A stretch of DNA of 35,009 nucleotides, from positions 1 to 35,009 of the IMG/VR virus record IMGVR_UViG_3300042564_001487. One strand, 5' to 3'. Below, one piece after another: positions 1 to 7,767 of the stretch (position 1 is its first letter; every line of letters begins with the position of its first letter). This DNA comes from a virus. The translations under genes were made by a program, and so were the position numbers. The notes beneath the pieces were generated by a model that saw only the letters and a list, made by a program, of their open reading frames with translations, searched no databases and was not told where the DNA came from.

Positions 1-1228
1 GTGTGTTGCCATAATGTACCACAGTCAAATTCTCAATCTGTGGAAGTTTACGCCATGGATCAACCACTACACTACCATGTGGGATTGGGCAATACGGCAA
101 CGTGTCAGGTTGATCACCGGTGTACTCATAAGTGATCTTGCGATTGTGTGCCCACAATATCACCGCAGGACCTGCCAGTTCTGTAATAACTTCTGCAGGA
201 TCATCTGCCAGGGGATCAAGGTATCTTACGCCAAAGCCTGCTTGTTTAACATAGTGTCCTACTAGAGTAGAGTATGATCCAATACAATATTCAACATCGG
301 GCTTGTAGGCTTTGCCATGAATCACAATGCTCATGCCATGTTGTTTAGCCTGTTCAACTAGAAACATGGCAAGGTTCTTGGCTTGAATTTCTCGAGCATG
401 CATCACTGTGTCAAACAAGTCGTAGCCAATGTCATATTCTTTGGCCAACCAACGCAAGGCAATGTTGTCACGTGGATGGCAAGCGCCTGCATCGCCCATA
501 CCTGCGGTCATGTACTTGGGGCCCATGATACGCATGGTCGAGCGTGCCAAGGCATCTGTAACCACGTCAACATTGATGTTGCCAATGCGCAGTGCAAAGT
601 CTTGAATCATGTTCACAAGACCAACTTTTGCGCTAATGAATGTGTTGTAGAAAATCTTCATTGCTTCACATTCGTCCCAGGTGCCAATCTCATAGCGAGG
701 ATCGTTTACCATCATGGTCTTGTACAAATCGATCAACTCGCCTGCTAGTGCATTGGGGTTGCCATCCTCTGTACCAATCATGACCATCTCAGGGTTGACC
801 ATGTCCCACTTCACACTGCCCATGGCAATTAGATAAGGGTTGTACAAGAACTGATGACTCTTGTCTAGCAGTGGATAAAACTTGCGGCGTGTGGTGCCGG
901 GTAATACTGTGGAGATCAACACAACTTTCTTGGGTGACTTTGCGTACTTGTTGACATTGTTGATTGCACTGATCACAGCGTCATGTCCAAAGTCACGTGG
1001 TTCCATGTGTGAGCTGGGCACCGAGCCATCGTAGCCTTCAGCATGTGGAGTGGGTACTGCAATAAAAATCCATTCGCTTTCATTGACCAATTCATCAATA
1101 TCGCAAACTTTTACCGAGTCGCTGGTACGCGGGTAAATATCGTAACCTCTGACTTCGTGCTTCTCTGCCATAACTTCCGCGCAGTCGAGTCCCAGTTTGC
1201 CGATACCAATAAATCCAATTTTCTTCAT
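1..1228 (-). CDS. Nucleotide-sugar (UDP-glucose/GDP-mannose type) dehydrogenase, 3' end cut by window edge
   Basis: Enzymes of this family oxidise the C6 hydroxyl of a nucleotide sugar to a carboxylate with two NAD+, feeding polysaccharide or glycan synthesis in the cytoplasm. The reading frame stays open for 409 codons to the window edge. It shows a Rossmann GIGKLG loop at residues 8-13, a VPTP segment near 58-61, STVLPGT at 106-112, an NPYLIA segment at 130-135 (the NPEFL-like signature), catalytic-type Lys191 and Asn195, and the catalytic cysteine C250 in GACHPRD (248-254). KAYKPD at 306-311 matches the C-terminal domain signature. The ATG at 1228 has an AAAGGA ribosome-binding site. The start codon abuts the divergent gene that begins at 1229. 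The substrate (UDP-Glc, UDP-ManNAc or GDP-Man) cannot be told from sequence. The family call is secure; only the C-terminus is missing. Confidence 0.93.
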   Translation of the reverse strand, partial: MKKIGFIGIGKLGLDCAEVMAEKHEVRGYDIYPRTSDSVKVCDIDELVNESEWIFIAVPTPHAEGYDGSVPSSHMEPRDFGHDAVISAINNVNKYAKSPKKVVLISTVLPGTTRRKFYPLLDKSHQFLYNPYLIAMGSVKWDMVNPEMVMIGTEDGNPNALAGELIDLYKTMMVNDPRYEIGTWDECEAMKIFYNTFISAKVGLVNMIQDFALRIGNINVDVVTDALARSTMRIMGPKYMTAGMGDAGACHPRDNIALRWLAKEYDIGYDLFDTVMHAREIQAKNLAMFLVEQAKQHGMSIVIHGKAYKPDVEYCIGSYSTLVGHYVKQAGFGVRYLDPLADDPAEVITELAGPAVILWAHNRKITYEYTGDQPDTLPYCPIPHGSVVVDPWRKLPQIENLTVVHYGNT

Positions 1229-2482
1229 ATGAGTGTTCCTTTAGATAGATTATACAACTTTTTGCACGATGTTTGCAACCATCGCGATCTAATAATTTAT
1301 CGCTTTTTCCCACATGGCTCAAGAAAAATAACCGACCTTACGGTGTTTTTAACCAATGGTCTTATTGATGGTTCGGACCAGTCATGGGAAACAAGATATC
1401 AATATGCCCGTCAAAATATCTTGTTTATGCATGATCAAGAACCGTTGAATTTTGATCTTTATTCGTCACCTGATGTGTTTGAATCAGTGCATCCTAATTT
1501 TCAGATCATTCAAGACCAAGATGAATTTATTACTGGCATGGTCAAATCACTAGTGGGAAAAATAATACATCATCTCAATTTCAAAATTATCTTTGGGTTT
1601 TTACTGTATCAGATTCCAGTTTTGTTAATACATTCTGAACAACGATCATCTAATTTACAAAAATATCAAGATATAGATTTTATAGGAGTATACTGGTGGT
1701 GTCACGGTGTGATTGCTAGAGATTGGTTTAGATATGCACAACATGATGTATTGCTATCAAAACGAACGCCACAAAAAGACTTTTTGATATACAATCGTGC
1801 TTGGTCAGGTACTAGAGAATATAGATTAAAATTTGCCGAACTTGTGGTCGAACATGACCTGTATTCGCATTGCAAGATGGGATTTAACAGTCAAGATTCA
1901 ACTGATTATCGTCAACATCAATTTCAAAATAAAAAATTTCAAATCCAACGTCAAGACCTTGAGCAATATTTTTTCCACAACACTAGTGACAGTCTATCTA
2001 GTGCTGATTACTTTACACACGACTATCAAACTACCAATCTAGAAGTTGTACTAGAAACTTTGTTTGATGATGATAGATTACATCTTACAGAAAAAACACT
2101 TAGACCAATTGCTTGCGGGCATCCGTTTATTTTGGTGGCCACGCAAGGTAGTCTGGAATATCTTCGCGGTTATGGGTTCAAAACTTTTCATAACATAATC
2201 GACGAAACGTATGACACCATTGCTGACCCATTGGAAAGATTGCAGGCTATTCTGTCAGAGATGAAGCGTATTGCAACATTACCACATGATGCTAAACAAC
2301 AAGTTTATGATTCATTGAGATTGATTGCTAACTATAACCAACAGAGATTTTTTTCAACGGAATGGCACAATCAGTTGATCAATGAATTTAAACAGAATTT
2401 TGATGGTGCTATAGACGCTCGCAACAAACGTATGCAAAGTTTACTTACTTTGCCTAACAGTGAATCCATCCCAGTCGTCTGA
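1229..2482 (+). CDS. Glycosyltransferase-like protein of unknown specificity
   Basis: This 417-aa protein has the look of a phage glycan-modifying enzyme, but I cannot place it in a named family with certainty. The C-terminal third carries a block near residues 285-345 (LTEKTLRPIACGHPFI, then a GS.EYLRGYGF.TF stretch). It resembles the acceptor/donor-binding end of fucosyltransferase- or exostosin-type glycosyltransferases. A MHDQEPL segment occurs near residue 70. The frame is open back to 1043, but that part lies antisense to the dehydrogenase, so ATG 1229 (MSVPLD...) is preferred. No good ribosome-binding site precedes it. The gene is visibly more AT-rich than its neighbours, which hints at separate acquisition. 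The adjacent nucleotide-sugar dehydrogenase suggests a shared glycan task. The 3' end overlaps the convergent gene by 42 nt. Confidence 0.6.
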   Translation: MSVPLDRLYNFLHDVCNHRDLIIYRFFPHGSRKITDLTVFLTNGLIDGSDQSWETRYQYARQNILFMHDQEPLNFDLYSSPDVFESVHPNFQIIQDQDEFITGMVKSLVGKIIHHLNFKIIFGFLLYQIPVLLIHSEQRSSNLQKYQDIDFIGVYWWCHGVIARDWFRYAQHDVLLSKRTPQKDFLIYNRAWSGTREYRLKFAELVVEHDLYSHCKMGFNSQDSTDYRQHQFQNKKFQIQRQDLEQYFFHNTSDSLSSADYFTHDYQTTNLEVVLETLFDDDRLHLTEKTLRPIACGHPFILVATQGSLEYLRGYGFKTFHNIIDETYDTIADPLERLQAILSEMKRIATLPHDAKQQVYDSLRLIANYNQQRFFSTEWHNQLINEFKQNFDGAIDARNKRMQSLLTLPNSESIPVV

Positions 2483-2797
2483 CGGCGGATTTTCTTTCAA
2501 GTGCATCACACGACTCAATAGATTGGTGTAGAATGTGTCAAGCTCACCATTCCAACGTCCCATGAGTCCTTCTATTGCATGTTCGCAATAGTTCCATTGC
2601 CGTTCTCGATAGAACTTTACAAGATCAGCATGTATTTTTTTATAGTCTTCCAGCGTGGCAAATTCTGACAGGGGTATGGTTTCTACCACACAATATGCTG
2701 TTCGTAACTCGTCCTTGGGTGTGCGAAATGTGTCTAGTTCTAATATTGTAAAACTGTCCGGAATCTCTTTGATGGCGTCGCCAAATATTATGTTCAT
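2441..2797 (-). CDS. Hypothetical phage protein (118 aa)
   Basis: I do not recognise this protein. It is a soluble-looking 118-aa product with no signal peptide or membrane segment, rich in aromatic and acidic residues, and ending in a DDWDGF-type tail. A good AAAAGGAA ribosome-binding site lies 5-12 nt before the ATG at 2797, which supports it as a real gene. Its 3' end runs 42 nt into the convergent glycosyltransferase-like gene. It is divergent from the metallophosphoesterase at 2822, with only 24 nt between the two start codons. Confidence 0.7.
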   Translation of the reverse strand: MNIIFGDAIKEIPDSFTILELDTFRTPKDELRTAYCVVETIPLSEFATLEDYKKIHADLVKFYRERQWNYCEHAIEGLMGRWNGELDTFYTNLLSRVMHLKENPPSDDWDGFTVRQSK

Positions 2798-2821
2798 GTT
2801 ATTTCCTTTTAAATATGTATC

Positions 2822-3610
2822 ATGAGTTTTGCATTTGATTTAATTTCAGACCTACACGTAGAAACCTGGGATCAACTGGATTGGCATCATCAGGCCACCA
2901 GCCCAGTGTGCGTAGTTGCTGGGGATATTGCCCGGGATCGCGACACTGTCACACGTACCCTTAGACATCTTGGACGATGCTATCAGGCTGTGTTTTACAT
3001 TGACGGGAATGACGAGCATTATAATTATCTTGAAGATCTTGGTTCCAGTTACAGCGATCTTGTGCGGCGTATCAAACGCATACCCAATATAGTGTACTTA
3101 CAAGACAACGTGGTAATTGTTGATGGAGTTGCTATTCTAGGTACCAATGGCTGGTTTGGATTTGATTTTGATCTAGGAATTGATCCTGATCAAGTGGATC
3201 AATGGGTGCAAGAAAAATACAACATGAGCGCCGCAGCCACCAAAAACATAGCAAGACTCAGTAACAACGATGCTAGTTACATGATTAACAGTGTGCAAAA
3301 ACTGCAACGGCATGCAGATGTTCGAAAGATTGTGATGGTCACTCATACTGTGCCCGATCCAGCCCTGATTGCTCATGACATCGATCTAGACGGTAGCATG
3401 AAATTCAATACCATGGGCAACAGACTCATGATGCAGGCCATGGCAGCCGACACCGAAAACAAGATTCATACTTGGTGTTTTGGACACTACCATGGATCAG
3501 TAGACCAAACACGGTCGGGTATTCGATTTGTCAACAACTGTCGTGGACGACAACATACCAAATATTCACGGCATGTGTACTATCCACAACGCATTGTGAT
3601 TGATTTTTAA
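2822..3610 (+). CDS. Calcineurin-like metallophosphoesterase
   Basis: A 262-aa binuclear metallophosphoesterase, likely hydrolysing a phosphomono- or diester (nucleotide or nucleic acid). All five signature blocks are visible: D10-x-H12 (SDLHVE), GD at 34-35 (AGDIARD), GN-D-E-H at 62-66, VTHT about residue 173, and GHYH about residue 222. These provide the two metal sites. It is one of only three plus-strand genes in the window. No strong ribosome-binding site precedes the ATG; a TAAATA-like sequence lies just upstream (about 2810-2816). The stop codon overlaps the end of the convergent clpS by 4 nt. Substrate unknown; phage relatives are often annotated simply as phosphatases. Confidence 0.88.
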   Translation: MSFAFDLISDLHVETWDQLDWHHQATSPVCVVAGDIARDRDTVTRTLRHLGRCYQAVFYIDGNDEHYNYLEDLGSSYSDLVRRIKRIPNIVYLQDNVVIVDGVAILGTNGWFGFDFDLGIDPDQVDQWVQEKYNMSAAATKNIARLSNNDASYMINSVQKLQRHADVRKIVMVTHTVPDPALIAHDIDLDGSMKFNTMGNRLMMQAMAADTENKIHTWCFGHYHGSVDQTRSGIRFVNNCRGRQHTKYSRHVYYPQRIVIDF

Positions 3611-3918
3611 CCAACAGGTTCTGGTTCTAGTTTGATTTGCAGTGGATAACTTTGTGCTCGTGCCAGCATGGTCACTTCCACACCTTTTTGTTCAGCAATC
3701 TCGTATGGCAGCACTGCTACCACAGCTGATCCCGCATCATGGATGTCTATTGTGATTTGTTCTGCGGTTTCTGCGGTGTAGTCAAAGTATTCAATCAAAG
3801 TCTCTACCACAAATTCATACGTGGTTTGATTGTCATTGAGATAGACCACACGGTACAAGGGCGGCTCTTGCACAGATTCTAAGGGTTTGATTCTAGTTTT
3901 AGTTTCGCTTTGTGCCAT
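3607..3918 (-). CDS. clpS: ClpS-like N-degron adaptor protein
   Basis: ClpS binds proteins with destabilising N-terminal residues and passes them to the ClpA unfoldase of ClpAP. This 103-aa copy has the full core: PPLYRVVYLND at 19-29, EFVVETL at 35-41, TAEQIT at 51-56, H60, and the C-terminal YPLQIKLE. Compared with E. coli ClpS, pocket residues N34 and D35 are kept (N28, D29). D36 becomes N30, and the gatekeeper M40 becomes Y34, so substrate preference may differ. Length is normal for the family. The ribosome-binding site is AAGGAAAC, 5 nt from the ATG. A perfect hairpin lies just upstream (3935-3959) and a plausible sigma70 promoter at 3970-3998. No ClpA or ClpP is seen in the window, so the partner is probably a host protein. 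Confidence 0.9.
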   Translation of the reverse strand: MAQSETKTRIKPLESVQEPPLYRVVYLNDNQTTYEFVVETLIEYFDYTAETAEQITIDIHDAGSAVVAVLPYEIAEQKGVEVTMLARAQSYPLQIKLEPEPVG

Positions 3919-3934
3919 TTTGTTTCCTTGTTAG

Positions 3935-3959
3935 CAGTAGGGACACCGCGTCCCTACTG
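3935..3959 (-). promoter_or_regulatory. Perfect 10-bp hairpin in the clpS 5' leader
   Basis: CAGTAGGGAC (3935-3944) and GTCCCTACTG (3950-3959) are exact inverse complements separated by 5 nt. On the minus strand the hairpin sits 16 nt before clpS and 16 nt after the hsp20 stop. It lacks a following U-tract, so it is a poor intrinsic terminator. If transcription starts at the promoter predicted just upstream, the stem would lie a few bases from the mRNA 5' end, like known 5' stabilising stem-loops. An RNA processing site between hsp20 and clpS is the alternative. Confidence 0.75.
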
Positions 3960-3969
3960 TATTTACACT

Positions 3970-3998
3970 ATTATATTAGGAAGTGTATGTGATAGCAA
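3970..3998 (-). promoter_or_regulatory. Putative sigma70 promoter for clpS
   Basis: On the minus strand, TTGCTA (3993-3998) and TATAAT (3970-3975) are separated by 17 bp. The -10 box is perfect and the -35 box matches 4 of 6. The -35 box lies in the last codons of hsp20. The start point would be about 3963. A TAAATA motif (3960-3965) overlaps this region and is a possible alternative late signal. Confidence 0.5.
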
Positions 3999-4434
3999 TA
4001 GTCTTTGGCTTGGCTTCTTCGGGCACTTCACGTCGCAAGTGAACGCTGAGAATACCTAGTTCAAGGTGAGCATTACTAATTTCCACATGATCCGCAAGTT
4101 GGAATTCTCTGCGGAAACTTCTTTCACTAATACCTTTGTGCAAATATTTTGCAGTGGCATCGTCATTCTCCACAGTTTCACGACTGTGCTTGCCTTCAAT
4201 AATCAAGAAGTTTTTGTCCTTGGTCACAGTAAGGTTGTCATGCCCAAAACCGGCCACAGCCACACTGATCATGTACTCGTCGTCATTGATTTGTACAATA
4301 TCGTAGGGCGGGTAGTTGGTTGAGGATTGTTGAGTACTCACACGCATGAGTTCATCAAACATGTTATCGAAACCGATACCAAATTTGGTGAGTGCGGGAA
4401 TGTCGAAACTACGAAGGGTGAGAGTTTTTGTCAT
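3976..4434 (-). CDS. Small heat-shock protein (Hsp20/IbpA family)
   Basis: A 152-aa alpha-crystallin-type chaperone that holds unfolding proteins without ATP. The N-terminal part (about 1-38) has the IbpA-like FGIGFDNMFDEL segment. The alpha-crystallin domain covers about 40-135 (YPPYDIVQ, AVAGF, LIIEGKH, YLHKGISERSFRREFQL), followed by LGILSVHL and a short C-terminal extension. Such genes are known in several T4-like phages, where they are thought to help virion protein folding. A strong AAAGGAG ribosome-binding site precedes the ATG. The leader contains a small imperfect hairpin (4468-4489). The gene sits between bS21 and clpS in what looks like a protein-quality-control block. Confidence 0.93.
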   Translation of the reverse strand: MTKTLTLRSFDIPALTKFGIGFDNMFDELMRVSTQQSSTNYPPYDIVQINDDEYMISVAVAGFGHDNLTVTKDKNFLIIEGKHSRETVENDDATAKYLHKGISERSFRREFQLADHVEISNAHLELGILSVHLRREVPEEAKPKTIAITYTS

Positions 4435-4495
4435 TTGTTTTCTCCTTTATAAGCAAGATGACTTAGATGTAGCCCCACTATGGGCACTACACAGT

Positions 4496-4506
4496 TATTT
4501 ATTATA
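4496..4506 (-). promoter_or_regulatory. Overlapping -10-like box and TAAATA motif before hsp20
   Basis: The minus strand reads TATAAT (4501-4506) merged with TAAATA (4496-4501), about 62 nt before the hsp20 start. The spacing-matched -35 region (TTTATT) is poor. The site therefore may be a T4-late-type signal rather than a sigma70 promoter. Either reading would give hsp20 a start point separate from the clpX-bS21 operon upstream. Confidence 0.4.
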
Positions 4507-4521
4507 CACGAAAACCCATTA

Positions 4522-4746
4522 TCAATAAAGTTTTTTGGGCAAAGCCTGTTCGGCTAGTTTTTTGCGCCAACGATTTTGCGCCGCTGACTTTTTGCGTTTG
4601 CGTTCTGTAGTGGGTTTTTCGTAAAACTCTTTGGCTCGAACATCATCTAAGATGCCCGATGTTTGAATTTTCTTTTTGAATTTACGTAGAGCTTTGTCTA
4701 CGTTACCATCTGTGACCAGTACTGATCTACCCCTTAGCTTTTCCAT
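4522..4746 (-). CDS. rpsU: Ribosomal protein bS21
   Basis: A 74-aa homologue of bacterial bS21, the small-subunit protein next to the anti-Shine-Dalgarno region of 16S rRNA that is needed for translation initiation. Seen in the sequence: the N-terminal [13 protein letters not shown] block (15-27), SGILDD (30-35), the [13 protein letters not shown] signature (41-53), then a basic [13 protein letters not shown] tail. Length is close to the usual 71 aa. Phage-encoded bS21 is known in marine and huge phages; its inferred role is to bias host ribosomes to phage mRNA. The start codon lies inside the clpX 3' end (20-nt overlap), with an AAAGGAAG ribosome-binding site in clpX, so the two are probably translationally coupled. 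Confidence 0.95.
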   Translation of the reverse strand: MEKLRGRSVLVTDGNVDKALRKFKKKIQTSGILDDVRAKEFYEKPTTERKRKKSAAQNRWRKKLAEQALPKKLY

Positions 4747-5944
4747 TTGCTTCCTTTAGTTCTGTAGGGGTATTTACCTGATCTGCATCAATAAACACGC
4801 GGTTTACTCCTTCCCTACGATAACGGGCCAAATAAAACATATGGGGGAGTAACACACGTTCTAGCTCTGAGTGCAAACCCCTAGCACCAGTTTTGTTTAG
4901 AATAGTGCGATCTGCAATCATTTCCAAGGCTTCTGCACTGAATTCTAGTTCTACTTTGTCTTGTTCAAACAACCAAGAGTATTGTGCAATGTAACTGTGT
5001 TTGACATCCAGCAAGATACGGATCAAATCTTCTTTGTTGAGTTCGTTGAGTGCTACCCAGCTAGGGAAACGACCCACAAACTCTGGAATCATACCAAACT
5101 TGATCAAGTCTTCTGGTGTGACTTGGTCTAGGTGTGTTTCTGTGTCGTCTTTTACTTTTGCACTGAAACCAATCGAAGTTCCACGCACACGATTTTTTAC
5201 CACTGCATCAAGACCCACGAACGCACCACCAGCAATAAACAAGATGTTAGTGGTATCAATCTCAATCATGTCACCTGAAGGATGCTTGCGATTTCCTGTG
5301 GGAGTGACTCTGCACTTGGTGCCTTCTACCAGTTTAAGCAAGGCCTGTTGTACACCTTCTCCTGACACATCTCGTGTGATTGAAGCACTTTCACTGCGGC
5401 GACTGATTTTGTCAATTTCGTCAATGAACACAATGCCGCGCTGTGTTTTGGCGATGTCACCGCCCGATGCGGCAAACAATCTAGAGATCAAGCTCTCAAC
5501 GTCGTCGCCTACATAACCTGCTTCAGTAAGACTTGTGGCATCGGCAATCACGAACGGTACATCCAAGTAACGTGCTACACTACGTGCCAACAATGTTTTG
5601 CCCGACCCCGTTGGGCCAAGCATGAGAATGTTACACTTTTCAATCTCAGTATCAGTTCCCGGATTACTAATGCGTTTGTAATGATTTACCACTGCCACGC
5701 TCAGTACCTGTTTGGCACGATCCTGGCCAATCACATACTGATCTAGATGATTTTTTATGTGTTCAGGGTCCATCACAACAGGAGGGCTGACTGTGCCGGC
5801 AAAATTTTCATCTTTCAGCAAAGTTTCACATAGTTCCACACACTCATTGCATATGGCAACACCTTCACCTACAATAAGTTTAGCCACTGCATCTTTGTGT
5901 TTTCCACAAAAACTGCAGGATGTGATTTGATCATTTGATTTCAT
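4727..5944 (-). CDS. clpX: ATP-dependent Clp protease ATP-binding subunit ClpX
   Basis: A complete 405-aa AAA+ unfoldase (E. coli ClpX has 424 aa). It has the N-terminal zinc domain with C10, C13, C32 and C35, Walker A GPTGSGKT (110-117), Walker B FIDEID (173-178), the GYVG pore-1 loop (143-146), the RKH loop (219-221), the IGF loop that docks on ClpP (258-260) and the sensor-2 GARGL (353-357). All key parts are intact, so it should unfold proteins and bind a ClpP, presumably the host's because none is visible here. The start overlaps the upstream membrane-protein stop (ATGA) without a ribosome-binding site, indicating coupling. bS21 starts inside its 3' end. It is probably transcribed from the 7967-7996 promoter. 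Confidence 0.97.
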   Translation of the reverse strand: MKSNDQITSCSFCGKHKDAVAKLIVGEGVAICNECVELCETLLKDENFAGTVSPPVVMDPEHIKNHLDQYVIGQDRAKQVLSVAVVNHYKRISNPGTDTEIEKCNILMLGPTGSGKTLLARSVARYLDVPFVIADATSLTEAGYVGDDVESLISRLFAASGGDIAKTQRGIVFIDEIDKISRRSESASITRDVSGEGVQQALLKLVEGTKCRVTPTGNRKHPSGDMIEIDTTNILFIAGGAFVGLDAVVKNRVRGTSIGFSAKVKDDTETHLDQVTPEDLIKFGMIPEFVGRFPSWVALNELNKEDLIRILLDVKHSYIAQYSWLFEQDKVELEFSAEALEMIADRTILNKTGARGLHSELERVLLPHMFYLARYRREGVNRVFIDADQVNTPTELKEANGKAKG

Positions 5945-7443
5945 GTGTTTGTATTTGTATTTGATTGTAAACGTTGGGACACTTGCTCACGCTCGATTTC
6001 ACTCAATAGTTCAGCATCATATTCGCCAGATGCAATGCGCTCTATCAAGTGATCAATATAAGCAATATCGTAAGTATAACTGTCTGTTAGATTTTTGTCA
6101 ACTTCTATCCAGTCTTTACCATTGTACTTATAGACCACTGTGGGCAGGCGGTCAACTCTTACAAAGGTATCGCCACGTTCGGCATGTGGTGGAAACTGTG
6201 TGCCAAACCCACTGTTTATTTCTTTTCTTGATTCATTGTCAGCCAACAAGCCCATCCAAGGTAATTCAGCAATTTCTCCCCGCATCAATTTGAAACGTTG
6301 GTTCTTCAAGGTATCGTCGGGGTTGGCAGCTTTCCATTGTCTAATGGCAGCTTTGAGTGCATCATCCTCTTCATCTTCGTGATCCGCCGCCTCCAGCGCC
6401 GCTATTTCGTCAGGAGTAAATGGGCGTGTTTCTATACCAGGAGGTTCTGCAACAATGTTCATGGCCGCTTGGTCATTGTCAGACTGAGCCGGCATGGGTT
6501 TGACGTCTTTGAAGAACATGGCCGCGCCAGCCTGTAGATAAGGAAACTTGTCAAACATCCAGCCTGGTGGGTGCGGGTCTGTTTTAAGCACTTCAACAGA
6601 TTTGTTGAGTTGATCAACTTGTTGGTCAGTTAAAGGACCATCGTCGGCCTCGTACTTGGGCTCGTCGTGTACAAAACCTCCGGTGCCTTGTCGTGCCCAT
6701 TCAAACTGTTTGTTGGCGGCTAGAATTAAGGTTAGTGCTAGTGGATCAAACACCAGCACAATCATTATGATCATCCAACGCACCGCACGTTCTAGCAGAT
6801 TGTTGTCAGGGTTGTCTCCGTACAGCAAGGCCGCAATGTATTTTATCGGTCCAACTTCTGCTTCAACCTTACGAACCTCGGCAGCGATTGGCGCACGTTC
6901 TTCGCTAACGGCGGCAATTGTTTTCTGTTCGGCCGCGATCTCGGATTGAAGTCTTGCACGTTCTTTTTGCTGTGCTCGTCGGATTGCAACAGCTTTGTCG
7001 GCACCTTTTTCATCACTGCTTCGACCCATAACTTGGTCCACAGCTTCATCCATCTGTCTAAGCGCCTTCCGGTTCGCATCTATATTGTCCTTTGCTGTCT
7101 TGATCTTTTCGTCATAGATGGCAATTTTACTTTGTACATCGCCCGACACTAAACTTTGATCACTGTGTGCTTTTGATAGATATCCAAAAATACCCATACT
7201 AGTCAAGATCATGAGAAACGCCACAGCAGGCACAAGATAAAACTTGAATGCCCAACCAGCACGTCGCCAATTGTTGTGCAACCACACTGTGGCTGCAATC
7301 TTGCCCAGTTCCAGGCTGCCACCCATGATGATAACCGGAATGGTCGCCGCAGAAAATATGGCCACCAATCCGGCTACTGAGTAATAAGCAGCCACCATGC
7401 TTAACAACAATGCGGTGGCGAGAATAGCAAATCCAAATATCAT
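5941..7443 (-). CDS. Phage membrane protein with long coiled coil
   Basis: A 500-aa protein of unknown role, whose N-terminal half I recall as similar to membrane proteins of marine T4-like phages. Two hydrophobic segments lie in residues 1-43, a third around 68-90 (ending SMGIFGYL), then a long charged heptad region (about 100-205) and a fourth membrane helix around 222-246. The rest (250-500) is a soluble, acidic, probably cytoplasmic tail ending in Asn-Thr repeats. The layout suggests an inner-membrane protein with an extracytoplasmic coiled coil. The ATG is 6 nt after the preceding gene. The stop overlaps clpX by 4 nt, placing it in the clpX-bS21 operon; a membrane anchor for substrates or for the protease is possible but unproven. 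Confidence 0.75.
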   Translation of the reverse strand: MIFGFAILATALLLSMVAAYYSVAGLVAIFSAATIPVIIMGGSLELGKIAATVWLHNNWRRAGWAFKFYLVPAVAFLMILTSMGIFGYLSKAHSDQSLVSGDVQSKIAIYDEKIKTAKDNIDANRKALRQMDEAVDQVMGRSSDEKGADKAVAIRRAQQKERARLQSEIAAEQKTIAAVSEERAPIAAEVRKVEAEVGPIKYIAALLYGDNPDNNLLERAVRWMIIMIVLVFDPLALTLILAANKQFEWARQGTGGFVHDEPKYEADDGPLTDQQVDQLNKSVEVLKTDPHPPGWMFDKFPYLQAGAAMFFKDVKPMPAQSDNDQAAMNIVAEPPGIETRPFTPDEIAALEAADHEDEEDDALKAAIRQWKAANPDDTLKNQRFKLMRGEIAELPWMGLLADNESRKEINSGFGTQFPPHAERGDTFVRVDRLPTVVYKYNGKDWIEVDKNLTDSYTYDIAYIDHLIERIASGEYDAELLSEIEREQVSQRLQSNTNTNT

Positions 7444-7449
7444 AGAGTA

Positions 7450-7767
7450 TTATTTACCGGGTGGTTGCACCTGTCTAACAGCATGTTTAATGGCTATCCA
7501 GGTACCGAACTTGGGATCTGGCACTTCAAACCACACACGTTCTGCGTGACCATCCACTCGCCAGAGACTGGCGTGTTCTAGTCGTCGTTTGACATGTGCC
7601 TGACTACGCCAGTTTTTGCCGAACTGTGCTCGTGCTTCACGCATGATGGCATACCATGTGTCAATATCACTCAGTTCGAAATATAATTTGTGCATGGGCA
7701 AAGCCGTTGTTTTAAGAGAGTCAAGGGATGGAAGCATGGAATCAGAGGCTTCTATTTTAACAGACAT
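7450..7767 (-). CDS. Hypothetical phage protein (105 aa), first gene of the clpX operon
   Basis: I do not recognise this protein. It is a 105-aa soluble product with a basic C-terminal half rich in Trp, Arg and His (around 50-90), which could bind nucleic acid. A good AAAGGAACG ribosome-binding site precedes the ATG at 7767. It is the first coding sequence after the structured leader and strong promoter at 7967-7996, so it is probably expressed early and in quantity. Its stop is 6 nt before the next start. Confidence 0.7.
   Translation of the reverse strand: MSVKIEASDSMLPSLDSLKTTALPMHKLYFELSDIDTWYAIMREARAQFGKNWRSQAHVKRRLEHASLWRVDGHAERVWFEVPDPKFGTWIAIKHAVRQVQPPGK

Noticed and set aside
383-748. 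Plus-strand 121-aa open frame
   Set aside because: It is antisense to the sugar dehydrogenase, whose motifs are clear; its Cys/His-rich composition is that of a shadow frame.
7451-7456. TAAATA before the 500-aa membrane protein
   Set aside because: It is formed by the last Lys codon and stop of the upstream gene (AAA TAA); the operon promoter at 7967-7996 explains expression.
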